Origin: Anaerolineaceae bacterium oral taxon 439
GTDB lineage: Bacteria > Chloroflexota > Anaerolineae > Anaerolineales > Anaerolineaceae
Assembly: GCA_001717545.1 (NCBI GenBank)
Contig: CP017039.1
Coordinates: 1,922,001-1,986,000 of the forward strand
DNA length: 64,000 bases
Reading direction: 5' to 3'
Shown: piece by piece, positions 33,533-42,753 of the stretch
How the letters are laid out: each line of letters starts with the position of its first letter
Position numbering within the stretch: position 1 is the first letter of the stretch
The notes under the pieces: generated by a model
What the model was told of the DNA's origin: nothing
Database searches by the model: none
The model's input: the letters and a program-made list of their open reading frames with translations, nothing else
Translations under genes and position numbers: made by a program

Positions 33533-35124
33533 AGAAAGCCTCTTCCGCAATCCTGCTCGGCGTTCTCTGCGCATTGATCCTTCTGGGATTCGGGTCCTCC
33601 GGATTTTACTTCAGCCAAAAACTGTTTCAGATTTCCCAAAAGAGCAGGCAAACGAATTTCATAAATGCGGCAGGGGAAACCACGCAGAGCTCCGAACTCC
33701 GACAAATTGAAATCCGGCTGACTTCGTCGGGCGCCCCTGTTTCAGGATTCAGCGGTTCAGCCGACGGGACGAACTGGGTATCTGCCGATAACGAAGTGTT
33801 AACCCTTGCTTCGACGAAGTTCGACACAGTTACCGTCGTTAAAGGGAACCGTCAGGTTCAAAGAACGCTCACGCCGAAAGAGGTATCCGACGGGAACCTG
33901 ACGATCGACCTCGACGCCGCGCCGGAAGCTCCCGAAATCCTGATCGTTAACGGAACCGACCTTCGAGACAGAACTACGCTGCTTTACCCCGTCTCAAACG
34001 CGGACGAAGCCGCTTTCGAATCCGAATTCTCCGGAGCCGAGATTACCGAGGAAAACGGCGAATTCCTGATCCGTCTCCCGAAAGATCATCATCAGAAATT
34101 CTTTCATTATTTTAAGCTTCGGGCCGCCAATCCGGCGGGATCGGCTGAGACGACGATCGGTATTCTTAACCTTCCGGAGCGGGAACCCACCCCGATTTAC
34201 ACTTTTGAGGATTTCGACGGAATGCGCCGGAATCTCTCGGGATCGTATCGCCTGATGAATGATCTCGATCTGAGCTCAATTGAAAACTGGACGCCGATCG
34301 GAACGGATCAATATCCCTGGAAAGGCTTTTTTGATGGCGGCGGATTCGCGATCCGAGGCTTCGCGATAACAAAAACCGAATTGGAGAAAAACGAAAACGG
34401 GGTCTCCTTTTTCGGCGCCACGCAAAACGCAGTCATTCGCAACCTGAGGATTATCGAACCGAAAATCAGGATCCTCAACAGCGACCCGCGAAAAACGCTC
34501 GCAGCCGCGATTGTTGTCCGCGCGGCCACCGACACGCTGATCGAAAATATCGGCGTCTTCGGCGGGGAAATTACATCGGTCAACGCTGGTGCTTCAGGAA
34601 TCATCGCAGGAATGAACCGTTCCGTACTCAGCAATCTTTTTAATAGCGCAACGGTTACGACCGACTGGGATCAGCCAGTTTTATATAATACCGCCGGGAT
34701 TCTCGGGATCGGCGTCGGATATATCCGGAACTGCGCTAACGAAGGCGCTATTTACGGACGCCACCTGACCGGCGGAATTACCGCGTTGGCGAACGCGACG
34801 ATCTCGCGAACGATTAACAGCGGAAGAATTTACGGACTGCCGCTCGTCGGCGAATACCCGCCCGGCGGCATCTTCCAGACTTCCGATTCGGGCCATATCT
34901 ACGATTCGCTCTTTACGCTCGGAAGCGCGGTCCACGGCGGAGCGATCTTCAGCGGCGGGGTTATCGACAACGTCCGAGCCATCGGCAAAGCCGATTTGAC
35001 CGACCCGGCGATGCTCGCAGTTTTAGGATCTTTCAGCGGGTCCGATCCTGATTGGATCTTTAACAGCAGCCTCGCGAACGGCCCGATTCCTGCGGCAATT
35101 TTCTCCGGAAAGGAGATACGATAA
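33529..35124 (+). CDS. Membrane-anchored GLUG-repeat surface protein
   Basis: The 531-residue protein has an N-terminal membrane anchor (about 7-28) with the remainder predicted outside. A small beta domain (SGSADGTNWVSADNEVLTL, about 75-130) precedes a repeat region from about 220. It opens with FEDFDGMRRNLSGSYRLMND and WTPIGTDQYPWKGFFDGGGF. This is the typical start of GLUG-type repeats, and is followed by units such as NLFNSATV, GIGVGYIRNCANEGAIYG and NSGRIYG. The architecture matches the extracellular half of the kinase encoded next, so they may interact or sense the same ligand. No enzymatic motif is visible. Start and stop overlap its neighbours. Confidence 0.78.
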   Translation: MKKASSAILLGVLCALILLGFGSSGFYFSQKLFQISQKSRQTNFINAAGETTQSSELRQIEIRLTSSGAPVSGFSGSADGTNWVSADNEVLTLASTKFDTVTVVKGNRQVQRTLTPKEVSDGNLTIDLDAAPEAPEILIVNGTDLRDRTTLLYPVSNADEAAFESEFSGAEITEENGEFLIRLPKDHHQKFFHYFKLRAANPAGSAETTIGILNLPEREPTPIYTFEDFDGMRRNLSGSYRLMNDLDLSSIENWTPIGTDQYPWKGFFDGGGFAIRGFAITKTELEKNENGVSFFGATQNAVIRNLRIIEPKIRILNSDPRKTLAAAIVVRAATDTLIENIGVFGGEITSVNAGASGIIAGMNRSVLSNLFNSATVTTDWDQPVLYNTAGILGIGVGYIRNCANEGAIYGRHLTGGITALANATISRTINSGRIYGLPLVGEYPPGGIFQTSDSGHIYDSLFTLGSAVHGGAIFSGGVIDNVRAIGKADLTDPAMLAVLGSFSGSDPDWIFNSSLANGPIPAAIFSGKEIR

Positions 35125-37550
35125 TGAACGGACATATCCCCGAATCATTCGCACAATTCGAAGACGATTTCAAGAGAAAGATGGAGAACGTCCTTCCGGA
35201 ACCGTTCGAGAACGAATATGAATGCCTTTCGGTTTTAGCCGAAAATCCGGAGAGGAGCGTTTTCATTGTCCGCGAAAAAAACACCGGGCTGAAACGGATC
35301 TTTAAAGTAACTTCCGAGACCACCGGTAACAGCGCCAAATCCGAATATAAATTTCTCTCCCGCCTCGGCCATCCGGCCATCCCGAAAGCGATCCGCTTCG
35401 AAAAAATCGAGGACAAAGGCGTCCTGATCCGCGAATATGTCGAAGGAGAAACGCTGGCCGAAAGAGTCAGCCGCAACGGTCCGTTTTCCGTTCGGGAAAC
35501 GCTGGATTTGGCGCGGCAGGTTTGCGACGTTCTATCCTTTCTTCACCTTCAATCTCCGCCGATTATCTATAAAGATATCAAACCGCAGAATATTATTCTT
35601 TCGCCCGACGTTAAAATCCATCTGATCGATTTCGGGATCTCCCGGGAATACGATCCGACGAAAACGACCGACACGAAAATCATCGGCAGTTTCCAATATG
35701 CCTCGCCGGAGCATCTCGGATTCCGGTCAACCGATACCCGCAGCGACATTTTTTCTCTGGGCCGACTGATAAATTTTCTCGCGACCGGAGACGCTTTTAC
35801 TTTCCCGGGTGATCCCGCCCTGGTTCGGATTGCCTCCCGCTGCACCGACGTTTCGCCGGACAAACGCTTCCCATCCGCTATCGCGCTATCCAAAGAGATC
35901 ACCCGCTTGCTGAATCCGATTCCAAAAAAAGAAAAAATCCGTTTTGCGGCAGCGTTTATCGGCGCGTTCCTCCTCGGAACGCTGATCCTGCTGAAATTCA
36001 TCCTTCCGCGGCCGGACCTCCGGGAACGCGTCGACCCAGCCGCCCAAACGCTCGCGGTCGTCGAGGCAGCCGAAATTTCGATCCGCGTTCAGGCGCTCGA
36101 AAACGGAAAACCCATCCAGAATGCCGCTGTTTCAGCAGATTATCATCACTGGTATATACCGGATTCGTCCGGGAAAGCAACGTTATCTCTCCCGGCATTC
36201 CAGAAATATACGATCGTCGTCGCGAAAGGAAACCAGACCGTTCGAAAAACGGTCGGCGCCGAATCGGCGGAAGCGCGATCGTTGAATCAGATCGATTTAA
36301 ACGCGGCGCCGTACGCGCCGGAAGAAATTCGGCTTAAAGGCAATTTCGGCGAAGCCTTGAGTTTCCCACTGGAATTGACGAACGTCGACAGCGTTGCCTT
36401 GAAAGGGAATCCGATCGAAATTGAAGTCGCTCAGCCTGACGATTCCCCGAATCAGGACGGCGCGGACGAATGGATCCTGACCGTATCGGAATCGATCGCG
36501 CAGCCCGGAATCTATCCGATTTTTCTGACCGGATCGAACGAAAACGGACGCGTTCAAACGCTGGTCGAATTAAATCTGATGGTCAACAAACCCGAAACGT
36601 TCATATCGACGATCGACGACCTCAACCTGATTCGAAACAATCCCGGCGGAAAATACGTCCTCACGAAAGACCTTGACCTGAGCGACGTCGAAAGCTGGAA
36701 GCCCATCGGTTCCAAAGACGCTCCGTTCACCGGAACGTTCGACGGCAAAGGTCACCGGATCCACGGACTTTCTATTTCAAGCGGCAATACCGCCGGGATT
36801 TTCGGATATATCAGTCACGCCGCAATACGAAATATCATCCTTGTCAATCCCGAGATCCGACTGGTTGAGCCGACGACATACACCGGAGTCGGCGGCATCG
36901 TCGGAATCAACAGCCTCAGCCTGATCGAGAACTGCGCCGTTCTTGACGGAGAAATCTACGCCGACGTCGTTTTCGAAAGCGGCGCCGGCGGAATCCTCGG
37001 TGTTAACGAAGACGGAATCGTCCGGCATGTTTTCAATTCAGCCTCGATTACGATCGAAAACAACGGAAGCCGTAACGAATCAGACAGTAACTCCGGCGGG
37101 ATCGCCGGAGCGAACAGCGGCTACATCAGCGACGCAGCAAACTCAGGCCGGATCAGCGGACCGTCCCTCGTCGGCGGAATATCCGCCTTTAACAACGAGG
37201 GCATCATTACGCGAACGCTGAATTCCGGAATGATCCAGGGGATGCATTATATTCAGAACGCGGCTTATCCGCCCGGCGCGATCAGTCATCTTCTTGGCGC
37301 AGGCCGGTTGATATCAGATTCCGTCTTTTTAGAGACGACGGCAATAAAAGGAGCGACCGTCTGGAACGGAGGGACGCTCCTGAATATCGTTCCGATGAGC
37401 GACGAACGGCTGAGGTCGCTCTCTGAAGTCCGGAAAATATTCGGGGGAGCGGATGAAGGAATGAATTGGACGATGAAACCCGAAATTTCCCCATATCCGA
37501 TCCCCGCGCTGATCTTCGATTCGGACGAGCTTTCGCGAATCGAGAAATAA
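35124..37550 (+). CDS. Transmembrane Ser/Thr protein kinase with GLUG-like extracellular repeats
   Basis: The 808-residue protein has an N-terminal cytoplasmic Hanks-type kinase (about 30-265). Visible residues are Lys61 in IFKVTS, Glu74, catalytic Asp151 in YKDIKPQN (YKD in place of HRD), DFG at 169-171 and SPEH (194-197). All key residues are present, so it should be active. A single membrane helix (about 272-295) leads to an extracellular part with a beta domain and GLUG-like repeats (WKPIGSKDAPFTGTFDGKGH, AGGILGVNEDGIVRHVFNSA, NSGRISG). It is a receptor-like kinase without PASTA domains. Its start codon overlaps the preceding stop, and the extracellular half resembles the preceding protein. 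A phosphatase gene is not adjacent. Confidence 0.87.
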   Translation: MNGHIPESFAQFEDDFKRKMENVLPEPFENEYECLSVLAENPERSVFIVREKNTGLKRIFKVTSETTGNSAKSEYKFLSRLGHPAIPKAIRFEKIEDKGVLIREYVEGETLAERVSRNGPFSVRETLDLARQVCDVLSFLHLQSPPIIYKDIKPQNIILSPDVKIHLIDFGISREYDPTKTTDTKIIGSFQYASPEHLGFRSTDTRSDIFSLGRLINFLATGDAFTFPGDPALVRIASRCTDVSPDKRFPSAIALSKEITRLLNPIPKKEKIRFAAAFIGAFLLGTLILLKFILPRPDLRERVDPAAQTLAVVEAAEISIRVQALENGKPIQNAAVSADYHHWYIPDSSGKATLSLPAFQKYTIVVAKGNQTVRKTVGAESAEARSLNQIDLNAAPYAPEEIRLKGNFGEALSFPLELTNVDSVALKGNPIEIEVAQPDDSPNQDGADEWILTVSESIAQPGIYPIFLTGSNENGRVQTLVELNLMVNKPETFISTIDDLNLIRNNPGGKYVLTKDLDLSDVESWKPIGSKDAPFTGTFDGKGHRIHGLSISSGNTAGIFGYISHAAIRNIILVNPEIRLVEPTTYTGVGGIVGINSLSLIENCAVLDGEIYADVVFESGAGGILGVNEDGIVRHVFNSASITIENNGSRNESDSNSGGIAGANSGYISDAANSGRISGPSLVGGISAFNNEGIITRTLNSGMIQGMHYIQNAAYPPGAISHLLGAGRLISDSVFLETTAIKGATVWNGGTLLNIVPMSDERLRSLSEVRKIFGGADEGMNWTMKPEISPYPIPALIFDSDELSRIEK

Positions 37551-37560
37551 AAAGAAGAAT

Positions 37561-37588
37561 GCCCCGGTTTTCTCTTCTCCACCGGGGC
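37561..37588. terminator. Inverted repeat between convergent operons
   Basis: GCCCCGGT/ACCGGGGC with a 12-nt loop lies between the kinase stop and the leftward DUF805-type gene. There is no T tract on +; on the minus strand a T-rich run follows four bases later. It probably terminates one or both convergent transcripts. Confidence 0.55.
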
Positions 37589-37707
37589 TAAAAAAATCAT
37601 TGAAGCTGCTTGGGCTCTCCGACTGGTTGAAACAATCCATTTCCGATTCCCAAGCCAATCGCCAGATAAACAAACCATTTGCGCATATCGGCTGCCGCCA
37701 GAAATGA

Positions 37708-39636
37708 TCAGATGATATGAATCTTGTTTTGATTCTGCGGGAATGAACGGTATATACCGTTGATATCCCGCCCGAAATCCCCTTCCGGAGTCTCGACGAC
37801 CAGATAATAAAACTGTTTGTCGACGGTTTTTGTCTTCAGAAAAGCCAACGCGTCAGGCTGACTCGCGCCCTTGTAGTATTCATAGGTATATTTCCCATCA
37901 GGGCTTTTTTGAGCAGATTCGAATCGAACCTGATTTGGGTCGCCGAAGACGACCGGCTCGGCTTTGACCGAAGCGTCTGGAGCGCTGCTGTTCTTCCGTT
38001 TTCCACCGTTCTCCTTGAAAGCAGATTCCGCCTGATTGAATTCATCGAGCGTTAAATCCGTCCCGGAAATCATCGCTTCAAATTTCCCGGTCGTCTTGTT
38101 GTCAGATTTCACCTCGTACAACCCGAACGTCATTAACCGGTCGCAGATCAGCTTCCCGCTGTCCTCCGCTTTATGAAAAAATGGCAGCGAAAGGAACGCT
38201 TTTTCACCCGCCGAGTAGGACGGCATGGTGAACAGCGTAAACTGCGGTTTCACCGCGGACTGCATCCGCTCGATCATCCAGTACGACGTCGCCTGTCCCA
38301 TGTTGTCCTGGCGAGTCCCCATATTGTCGCGTTCGTAATATTTCGAATCGGACGAGCCGTTCGTAACGGCGCTGATGTCCGCGAACATGTGAATACAGTC
38401 TTCGCAGACGGCGCTGCCCGGCGATTTATCCTGATCGCGCATGCGATCGATATCCGCGTCCGTCATCCTGTGCCCCGTGATAGCGGCGAACGGACCGGAT
38501 TTCATGTACTCCCGGTATTCCGGAGAGGCGTAGAAAACGTCGTTCGGAACGGCGTAAGCCTTTTTCCCATCCAGTCCCTTGTTGCAGACGTCGCAGACGC
38601 CGCCTTTTTTATAGCCCAGATACGATTCGTCGTAGGAGGCGAACGACGCGAGCGGCTTCTTCGTCGCGGATGCGTTTCCCGTTGCTTGTGCGTTTTCGTT
38701 TCCTGTGAGGTTCTTGAACTTTTCGGTTATGACGGCCATTTTATCGATCGCAGTTTTCAGGTTCATCGCGACCGTCAGGCATCTGTTTACCACTGCGTTT
38801 TGGTTAATGTTCCCCGCATTGAGCTGCGTTTTTTGGACGTTCTGGACGAGCGTCTGATTGACCTGATGGGCGGTGACGGCGAGCGCTGTCAGCTCGACGA
38901 GCCCGAACGCCGGGCTCAGGCTGTTCACCTGACGCTCGCAGGACGCATAAACTTCGTCAAGAGAGCGGTTCTGATTCGCTTTCACGCCAATATCGATCGC
39001 GAATTTCAGCGCGTCTTTCTCTTCGTGGGTAAAACGATGCAGCGTTACGGCGTACTGTCCGCAGATTTTGCAGCGGACGAAATCCGGGTCGTCGGTCGGC
39101 TCGTTTTTATGCGGACGGAAAGTTTCAGTTCCGCAGATTGTGCATTTATTAATGCAGCGATCCGGAACCGCCCGAAAATTGTGCTTCGGCCGAGTCGCGG
39201 CGCAGACGGAGCAGGTTTCGAGACATTTTGCCCGGTCGTATGTCCAGCGATGCCCCTCCCTCGCGCATTTTTCGACCAGCCCCACGCCGGTTTCCTTGCA
39301 GAGGAAGATCAGCACGGCGATTTGGCCGAAGAACGGGAAGAGGTTCCAAAGCAGGATTTTCCAATCGTAGCCGGCGTCGTTCAGCCGCCGAACCGCCATC
39401 GAGAGCATCGGGATCACGTTGATGACGCCGTATATGGCCTCTAAATAGCCGATATAGGTCGGTACCTCTGACATCTGTGGGATATCTATAAATCCGCCGA
39501 TCACCAGGCTGCCCGCAAACATCCATATAATATAGATCAGGAACCAGGCTAATACCGCGAGCCAGTAATCACGGCGGTTTGTCTTTCCACCGAAATCGAA
39601 ATAACCTTTCCAATATTGACCGTAAGCTTTAATCAT
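37708..39636 (-). CDS. DUF805-type membrane protein fused to Cys-rich and unknown domains
   Basis: The 642-residue protein starts MIKAYGQYWKGYFDFGGKTN after GGAGG. Residues 1 to about 120 form a DUF805-like domain with four membrane helices. Then come CxxC pairs (CLETCSVC, CINKCTICG, CKICG), suggesting zinc ribbons, and a helical middle. A second Cys block follows (CDVCNKGLDGKKAYAV and CEDC, about 355-425), with a C-terminal soluble part of unknown fold. DUF805 proteins are of unknown function. The upstream reading frame is open to 39738 and is in frame with the broken small gene, so a read-through fusion is possible. It is the last gene of the leftward accessory cluster. Confidence 0.78.
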   Translation of the reverse strand: MIKAYGQYWKGYFDFGGKTNRRDYWLAVLAWFLIYIIWMFAGSLVIGGFIDIPQMSEVPTYIGYLEAIYGVINVIPMLSMAVRRLNDAGYDWKILLWNLFPFFGQIAVLIFLCKETGVGLVEKCAREGHRWTYDRAKCLETCSVCAATRPKHNFRAVPDRCINKCTICGTETFRPHKNEPTDDPDFVRCKICGQYAVTLHRFTHEEKDALKFAIDIGVKANQNRSLDEVYASCERQVNSLSPAFGLVELTALAVTAHQVNQTLVQNVQKTQLNAGNINQNAVVNRCLTVAMNLKTAIDKMAVITEKFKNLTGNENAQATGNASATKKPLASFASYDESYLGYKKGGVCDVCNKGLDGKKAYAVPNDVFYASPEYREYMKSGPFAAITGHRMTDADIDRMRDQDKSPGSAVCEDCIHMFADISAVTNGSSDSKYYERDNMGTRQDNMGQATSYWMIERMQSAVKPQFTLFTMPSYSAGEKAFLSLPFFHKAEDSGKLICDRLMTFGLYEVKSDNKTTGKFEAMISGTDLTLDEFNQAESAFKENGGKRKNSSAPDASVKAEPVVFGDPNQVRFESAQKSPDGKYTYEYYKGASQPDALAFLKTKTVDKQFYYLVVETPEGDFGRDINGIYRSFPQNQNKIHII

Positions 39637-39915
39637 GTTTTCCTCCTTGCATTTCCCATCTAAGGCAGGTTTAACGTCGCCCGACTTCGCGATCAGATAC
39701 GAAATCCCCCCGCCGATCAGCGCGAAAAACAGCGCCAACGCATTAAGAAGCTCCTATTCCCAAATCGGCTGCGTTTCCGAGGCGTACGCCGATAAATTCA
39801 AATCCGACCCACGGAATAATCGTCAGGACGACGTAAACGGCCGGTTTTTACCCCGTTCCGCGGCGTTTTTACTGTTCTTTTGGCAGAGCAGAATAATTCC
39901 GATAATCTCTAACAT
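39637..39915 (-). pseudogene. Small membrane protein gene broken by two frameshifts
   Basis: From ATG 39915 (GGAGGAAAAATC upstream) the frame reads MLEIIGIILLCQKNSKNAAE and then meets TGA at 39820-39822. A neighbouring frame continues with VYVVLTIIPWVGFEFIGVRL, and the original frame resumes with ALALFFALIGGGISYLIAKS. The three pieces make one sensible small protein with two or three membrane segments. A run of A on the minus strand (39846-39850) is a likely slip point. Either the gene is decaying or the assembly has indel errors. The final piece is open through to the DUF805 start codon. Confidence 0.65.
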
Positions 39916-39946
39916 GATTTTTCCTCCTTCTGTTTTTCGATCCAAA

Positions 39947-40726
39947 TCAGCGGCGCATTGTCAACATAGGAATTATGATGCTCGCTCCCCAGATCAGACA
40001 GGATAGAACGAACAGGATAGTGTTGCCGATCAGCAACTTCCTGACGTCTTTTTCTTCGTGCGCATAAATTCCGCCATTTACCTTTTTGAGCGTCTTCGCG
40101 CCGACGATCCAGAACAGCAGCCCGATCGGAATCGCGATAAACGGACCGGGCAGCGTCGAAGGATCGGCAAACATCATGACGCTCGCGATCACGAATACCA
40201 CGCCGGTGGCGATATTCAGGATCGAGAATCCTTTTTGTCCCCGCGGATTCGTTTTGTCCTTTTGCGCGGCGGATTTGCTTGCGCCGTTCGCCGGTTTCGC
40301 GGGTCCGGACGGTTTTTCTCCCGTCAGGGCTGATCCCTGCCGCGGGTATTCTTTTTCGACAATATCGCGGAATTTATCGAGATAATCCTGCTGCTTTTTG
40401 CATTCGTTCGGATAACCGCTGGCGGTAAAATTTGCGCCGTTTTTCGGACAGATCCTTTTAGAAAAAACGCAGCCGTTTCCGTCCGCACGAACCGAATAGG
40501 TATCGTCCGCCCAATGACCGACGATAGTGACATTTCCGGCCTCGCGATAGTTCGCCAGCCCGCTGACGCCGCCGTATTGCCCGCCGTAGCGGACCGATCC
40601 GTTCTCGCGCCAATCCGCTTCTTCGATCGGTACGCCATACCAATCGACCCAGCGTGTTTTGTCCTTGAAAACGCTCCATGCCTGTTCCGGGGATGCGTTG
40701 ATTTTTACCGATACGTTTACGTCCAT
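39947..40726 (-). CDS. SRPBCC-like domain fused to membrane helices
   Basis: The 259-residue protein begins MDVNVSVKINASPEQAWSVF, with DKTRWVDWYGVPIEEADWRENG. This is the usual opening of START/SRPBCC ligand-binding domains (polyketide-cyclase-like), which form a hydrophobic pocket. After a Lys/Pro/Ala-rich linker (about 135-165) come three membrane helices (about 170-250). Cytoplasmic lipid-binding or chaperone-like sensing at the membrane is possible; no catalytic residues are visible. GAAGGAG precedes the start. It belongs to the leftward accessory cluster. Confidence 0.65.
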   Translation of the reverse strand: MDVNVSVKINASPEQAWSVFKDKTRWVDWYGVPIEEADWRENGSVRYGGQYGGVSGLANYREAGNVTIVGHWADDTYSVRADGNGCVFSKRICPKNGANFTASGYPNECKKQQDYLDKFRDIVEKEYPRQGSALTGEKPSGPAKPANGASKSAAQKDKTNPRGQKGFSILNIATGVVFVIASVMMFADPSTLPGPFIAIPIGLLFWIVGAKTLKKVNGGIYAHEEKDVRKLLIGNTILFVLSCLIWGASIIIPMLTMRR

Positions 40727-40816
40727 GGTTTTTCTCCTTCATGATAAATTTTCGATTACGGTAAAGCCGGCAGGTTTCCGGTCTTCCGGCTTTACCCGGT
40801 TCCGAGATGATGACGG

Positions 40817-41929
40817 TTATTCGCGTTTTCCGAGAATCGTCAGCACGCCGTCTTCCAGCGAATAACAGATTTCATCGTCTCCCGATTGGAGCGAGACGTT
40901 CGAAATGCTGAACTGCTTCAGGCTGCCGTCGCTGTTGAATTCCAACTCGCTCTTATCGAAAAACAGGAGCACCATCGGTTTCTTCTCGTTCAGCGCGGAG
41001 AACGCCTGAATTTCTTTACCGTCCGCGAAGAGTTTTTCATATCTGATTTTTTCGTTCGTGTCGAGATCGATAAAATCGAATACGTTGTTCTTCTGGTCGA
41101 TATTCCGAACCCCCATGACGTTCGCGCAGCCGTCGCTTTCAGCGCCGCTCTCCGACTCGTCCGCGGTCTCAACACGTTCGCAGTCGATCGTATAAGCGAA
41201 TTTTCGTCCGCTCGCGAACGTCGTCGTCACGTCCAGCGTTAAGATTCCGTCGGTATATCGGTACGCTCCTTCGCAGCCGGTTAAATTCAGCGCGTTCTTT
41301 TCCGGGAGATCGACCTTGAAGGTCTTATCGCCAGCTTCGAGCGTCGCGTCATACGTTTCCGAATAATCGTTCTGCGTCAAGCGATAGGAACCGGTTCCAT
41401 CTTCGTTGATCGTAAATTCCAGAGCAATATTCATTTCCGGAACAAGCCCTTTCCAGTCGCCCGCGAATTCCGCGAACGGATTTTCCGGCGCTTCGTCATT
41501 GTCTGCAGGGAATTTCCCGTATAAATTATATGGAAGCACGATTTCGGTTTTCGGATTGGTAATCGTAAGTCTGACCGCCTGCAGGTCGTTCTTGCAGATC
41601 AGCAATGAATAAACGATTGGAAACTCCGATTGCGGATCGAATCCGGGTGAAAACCGGGTCCCTTGGATCGTCTTTCCGTCGCAAACGGCTTCGAGGGAAA
41701 GGGTTGCCGGATCGAAATTGCTGAGATCGATCTTCTCATCTTCATCGCCGAAGATGATAACCCGAGCCATTTTCATGTCATCTGCGGCGGCTGGATCAAT
41801 GGTTATCTCAAAATATCCCCAGTAGCCCCAATTGAATTCAGTAATGGCTGTTCCCTCGGCGGAAACGTTTGAAACGAATATCGACGCTGCAAGGAAGCAG
41901 CATAACCATACTGCGAGTCGTTTTTTCAT
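40817..41929 (-). CDS. Secreted protein of unknown function, possible lipocalin-like beta domain
   Basis: The product of about 370 residues starts MKKRLAVWLCCFLAASIFVS, a clear signal peptide with cleavage near VSA-EG. The mature part is beta-rich and acidic. A middle segment (FAEFAGDWKGLVPEMNIALE, then FTINEDGTGSYRLTQND) recalls lipocalin-like strand patterns common in gut-type bacteria. The C-terminal SLQSGDDEICYSLEDGVLTI resembles the same fold again. The frame opens at 41953 but AAGGA precedes ATG 41929. The 45-residue membrane protein gene ends 4 bp upstream. Function is unknown. Confidence 0.7.
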   Translation of the reverse strand: MKKRLAVWLCCFLAASIFVSNVSAEGTAITEFNWGYWGYFEITIDPAAADDMKMARVIIFGDEDEKIDLSNFDPATLSLEAVCDGKTIQGTRFSPGFDPQSEFPIVYSLLICKNDLQAVRLTITNPKTEIVLPYNLYGKFPADNDEAPENPFAEFAGDWKGLVPEMNIALEFTINEDGTGSYRLTQNDYSETYDATLEAGDKTFKVDLPEKNALNLTGCEGAYRYTDGILTLDVTTTFASGRKFAYTIDCERVETADESESGAESDGCANVMGVRNIDQKNNVFDFIDLDTNEKIRYEKLFADGKEIQAFSALNEKKPMVLLFFDKSELEFNSDGSLKQFSISNVSLQSGDDEICYSLEDGVLTILGKRE

Positions 41930-41933
41930 GGCA

Positions 41934-42071
41934 TCATTCCTTCGATTTTCCAAAAAAGGCGGCGAGGATTCCTTCCAGGATCACGCCGGCTAACGCCCCG
42001 AATATGATATTTCCTGTTTTCTGCCAGACAAGCCATCCGATAAAAACCGGCACAATTGCGAGCACACCCAT
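41934..42071 (-). CDS. 45-residue small membrane protein
   Basis: The short product starts MGVLAIVPVFIGWLVWQKTG and ends with GKSKE. It has two hydrophobic stretches joined by a short turn. An excellent GGAGG lies just upstream of ATG 42071; the longer frame to 42191 overlaps the neighbouring gene and has Arg-rich shadow sequence, so I reject it. It lies between two secreted-protein genes in the leftward cluster. No function can be assigned. Confidence 0.7.
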   Translation of the reverse strand: MGVLAIVPVFIGWLVWQKTGNIIFGALAGVILEGILAAFFGKSKE

Positions 42072-42126
42072 GTTATCCTCCTGTATTTCTGCCTGATTTA
42101 TTGCAAATCTCGTCTTCCGCCGGAAT

Positions 42127-42699
42127 CTATTCCGTTTCGGCCTCTTCTTTGTCTTCCTTCGATTTTTCCAACGCCCCGGTGACGTCGACATTCTCTATCG
42201 GTTCCAGCAGATTCATTCTGACCGAAATTCTTTCGCCTTTTTTCTCCGTCGGGATCAGCAATTTTGCATTTTCCAACGCTTCGACGCCCCGATCTTCCAG
42301 GTCGTAAACGTATCCGAATATGGCAACGGTGTCTATGGCAAGGGCGTCTTCAATCGAGAAAGAATCACCTTTAGGATCAATATGCGTAATCGCCAGATAG
42401 GGTTTATATTCAACAACCTGATTCTGATCCTGAACAGAAAATATAAAATCTCCTTTTTTCTTGTTGATGAGATCTTTGGAAATTTCCCCGTCAAGACTTT
42501 CCATCAGGACCATAACGACAAGATGATCCGGCTTCATGAAAGCCTCCGGCAAAACGGGATGGATGATCAGGTGCGTCACCTCTATCGTATACTGATCGCG
42601 CTGCCACGGGAAAATCGTTCCCCCTTCATCAGCAAAGACCGAACCGGCAGCGAGCATAACAACCAAAAACGAAAAGACAATGATTAAACTTTTTTTCAT
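42127..42699 (-). CDS. Secreted protein of unknown function
   Basis: The product of about 190 residues starts MKKSLIIVFSFLVVMLAAGS with a signal peptide cleaved near VFA-DEG. The mature part is beta-rich and acidic, with DQYTIEVTHLIIHPVLPE and a C terminus rich in Glu and Lys. AAGGAAGAAGGA precedes ATG 42699; the frame to 42753 runs up to the upstream stop and is not needed. I do not recognise the family. Confidence 0.7.
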   Translation of the reverse strand: MKKSLIIVFSFLVVMLAAGSVFADEGGTIFPWQRDQYTIEVTHLIIHPVLPEAFMKPDHLVVMVLMESLDGEISKDLINKKKGDFIFSVQDQNQVVEYKPYLAITHIDPKGDSFSIEDALAIDTVAIFGYVYDLEDRGVEALENAKLLIPTEKKGERISVRMNLLEPIENVDVTGALEKSKEDKEEAETE

Positions 42700-42753
42700 G
42701 CTGATCCTTCTTCCTTTTTTTATTTCGAATTTTCCGATTTCATCGTATTCCAA

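Noticed and set aside
38173-39444. 423-residue open frame on + opposite the DUF805-type gene
   Set aside because: It is antisense to a gene with a strong start and domain content. The composition is Arg/Val/His-rich, as in shadow frames of G+C-rich genes.
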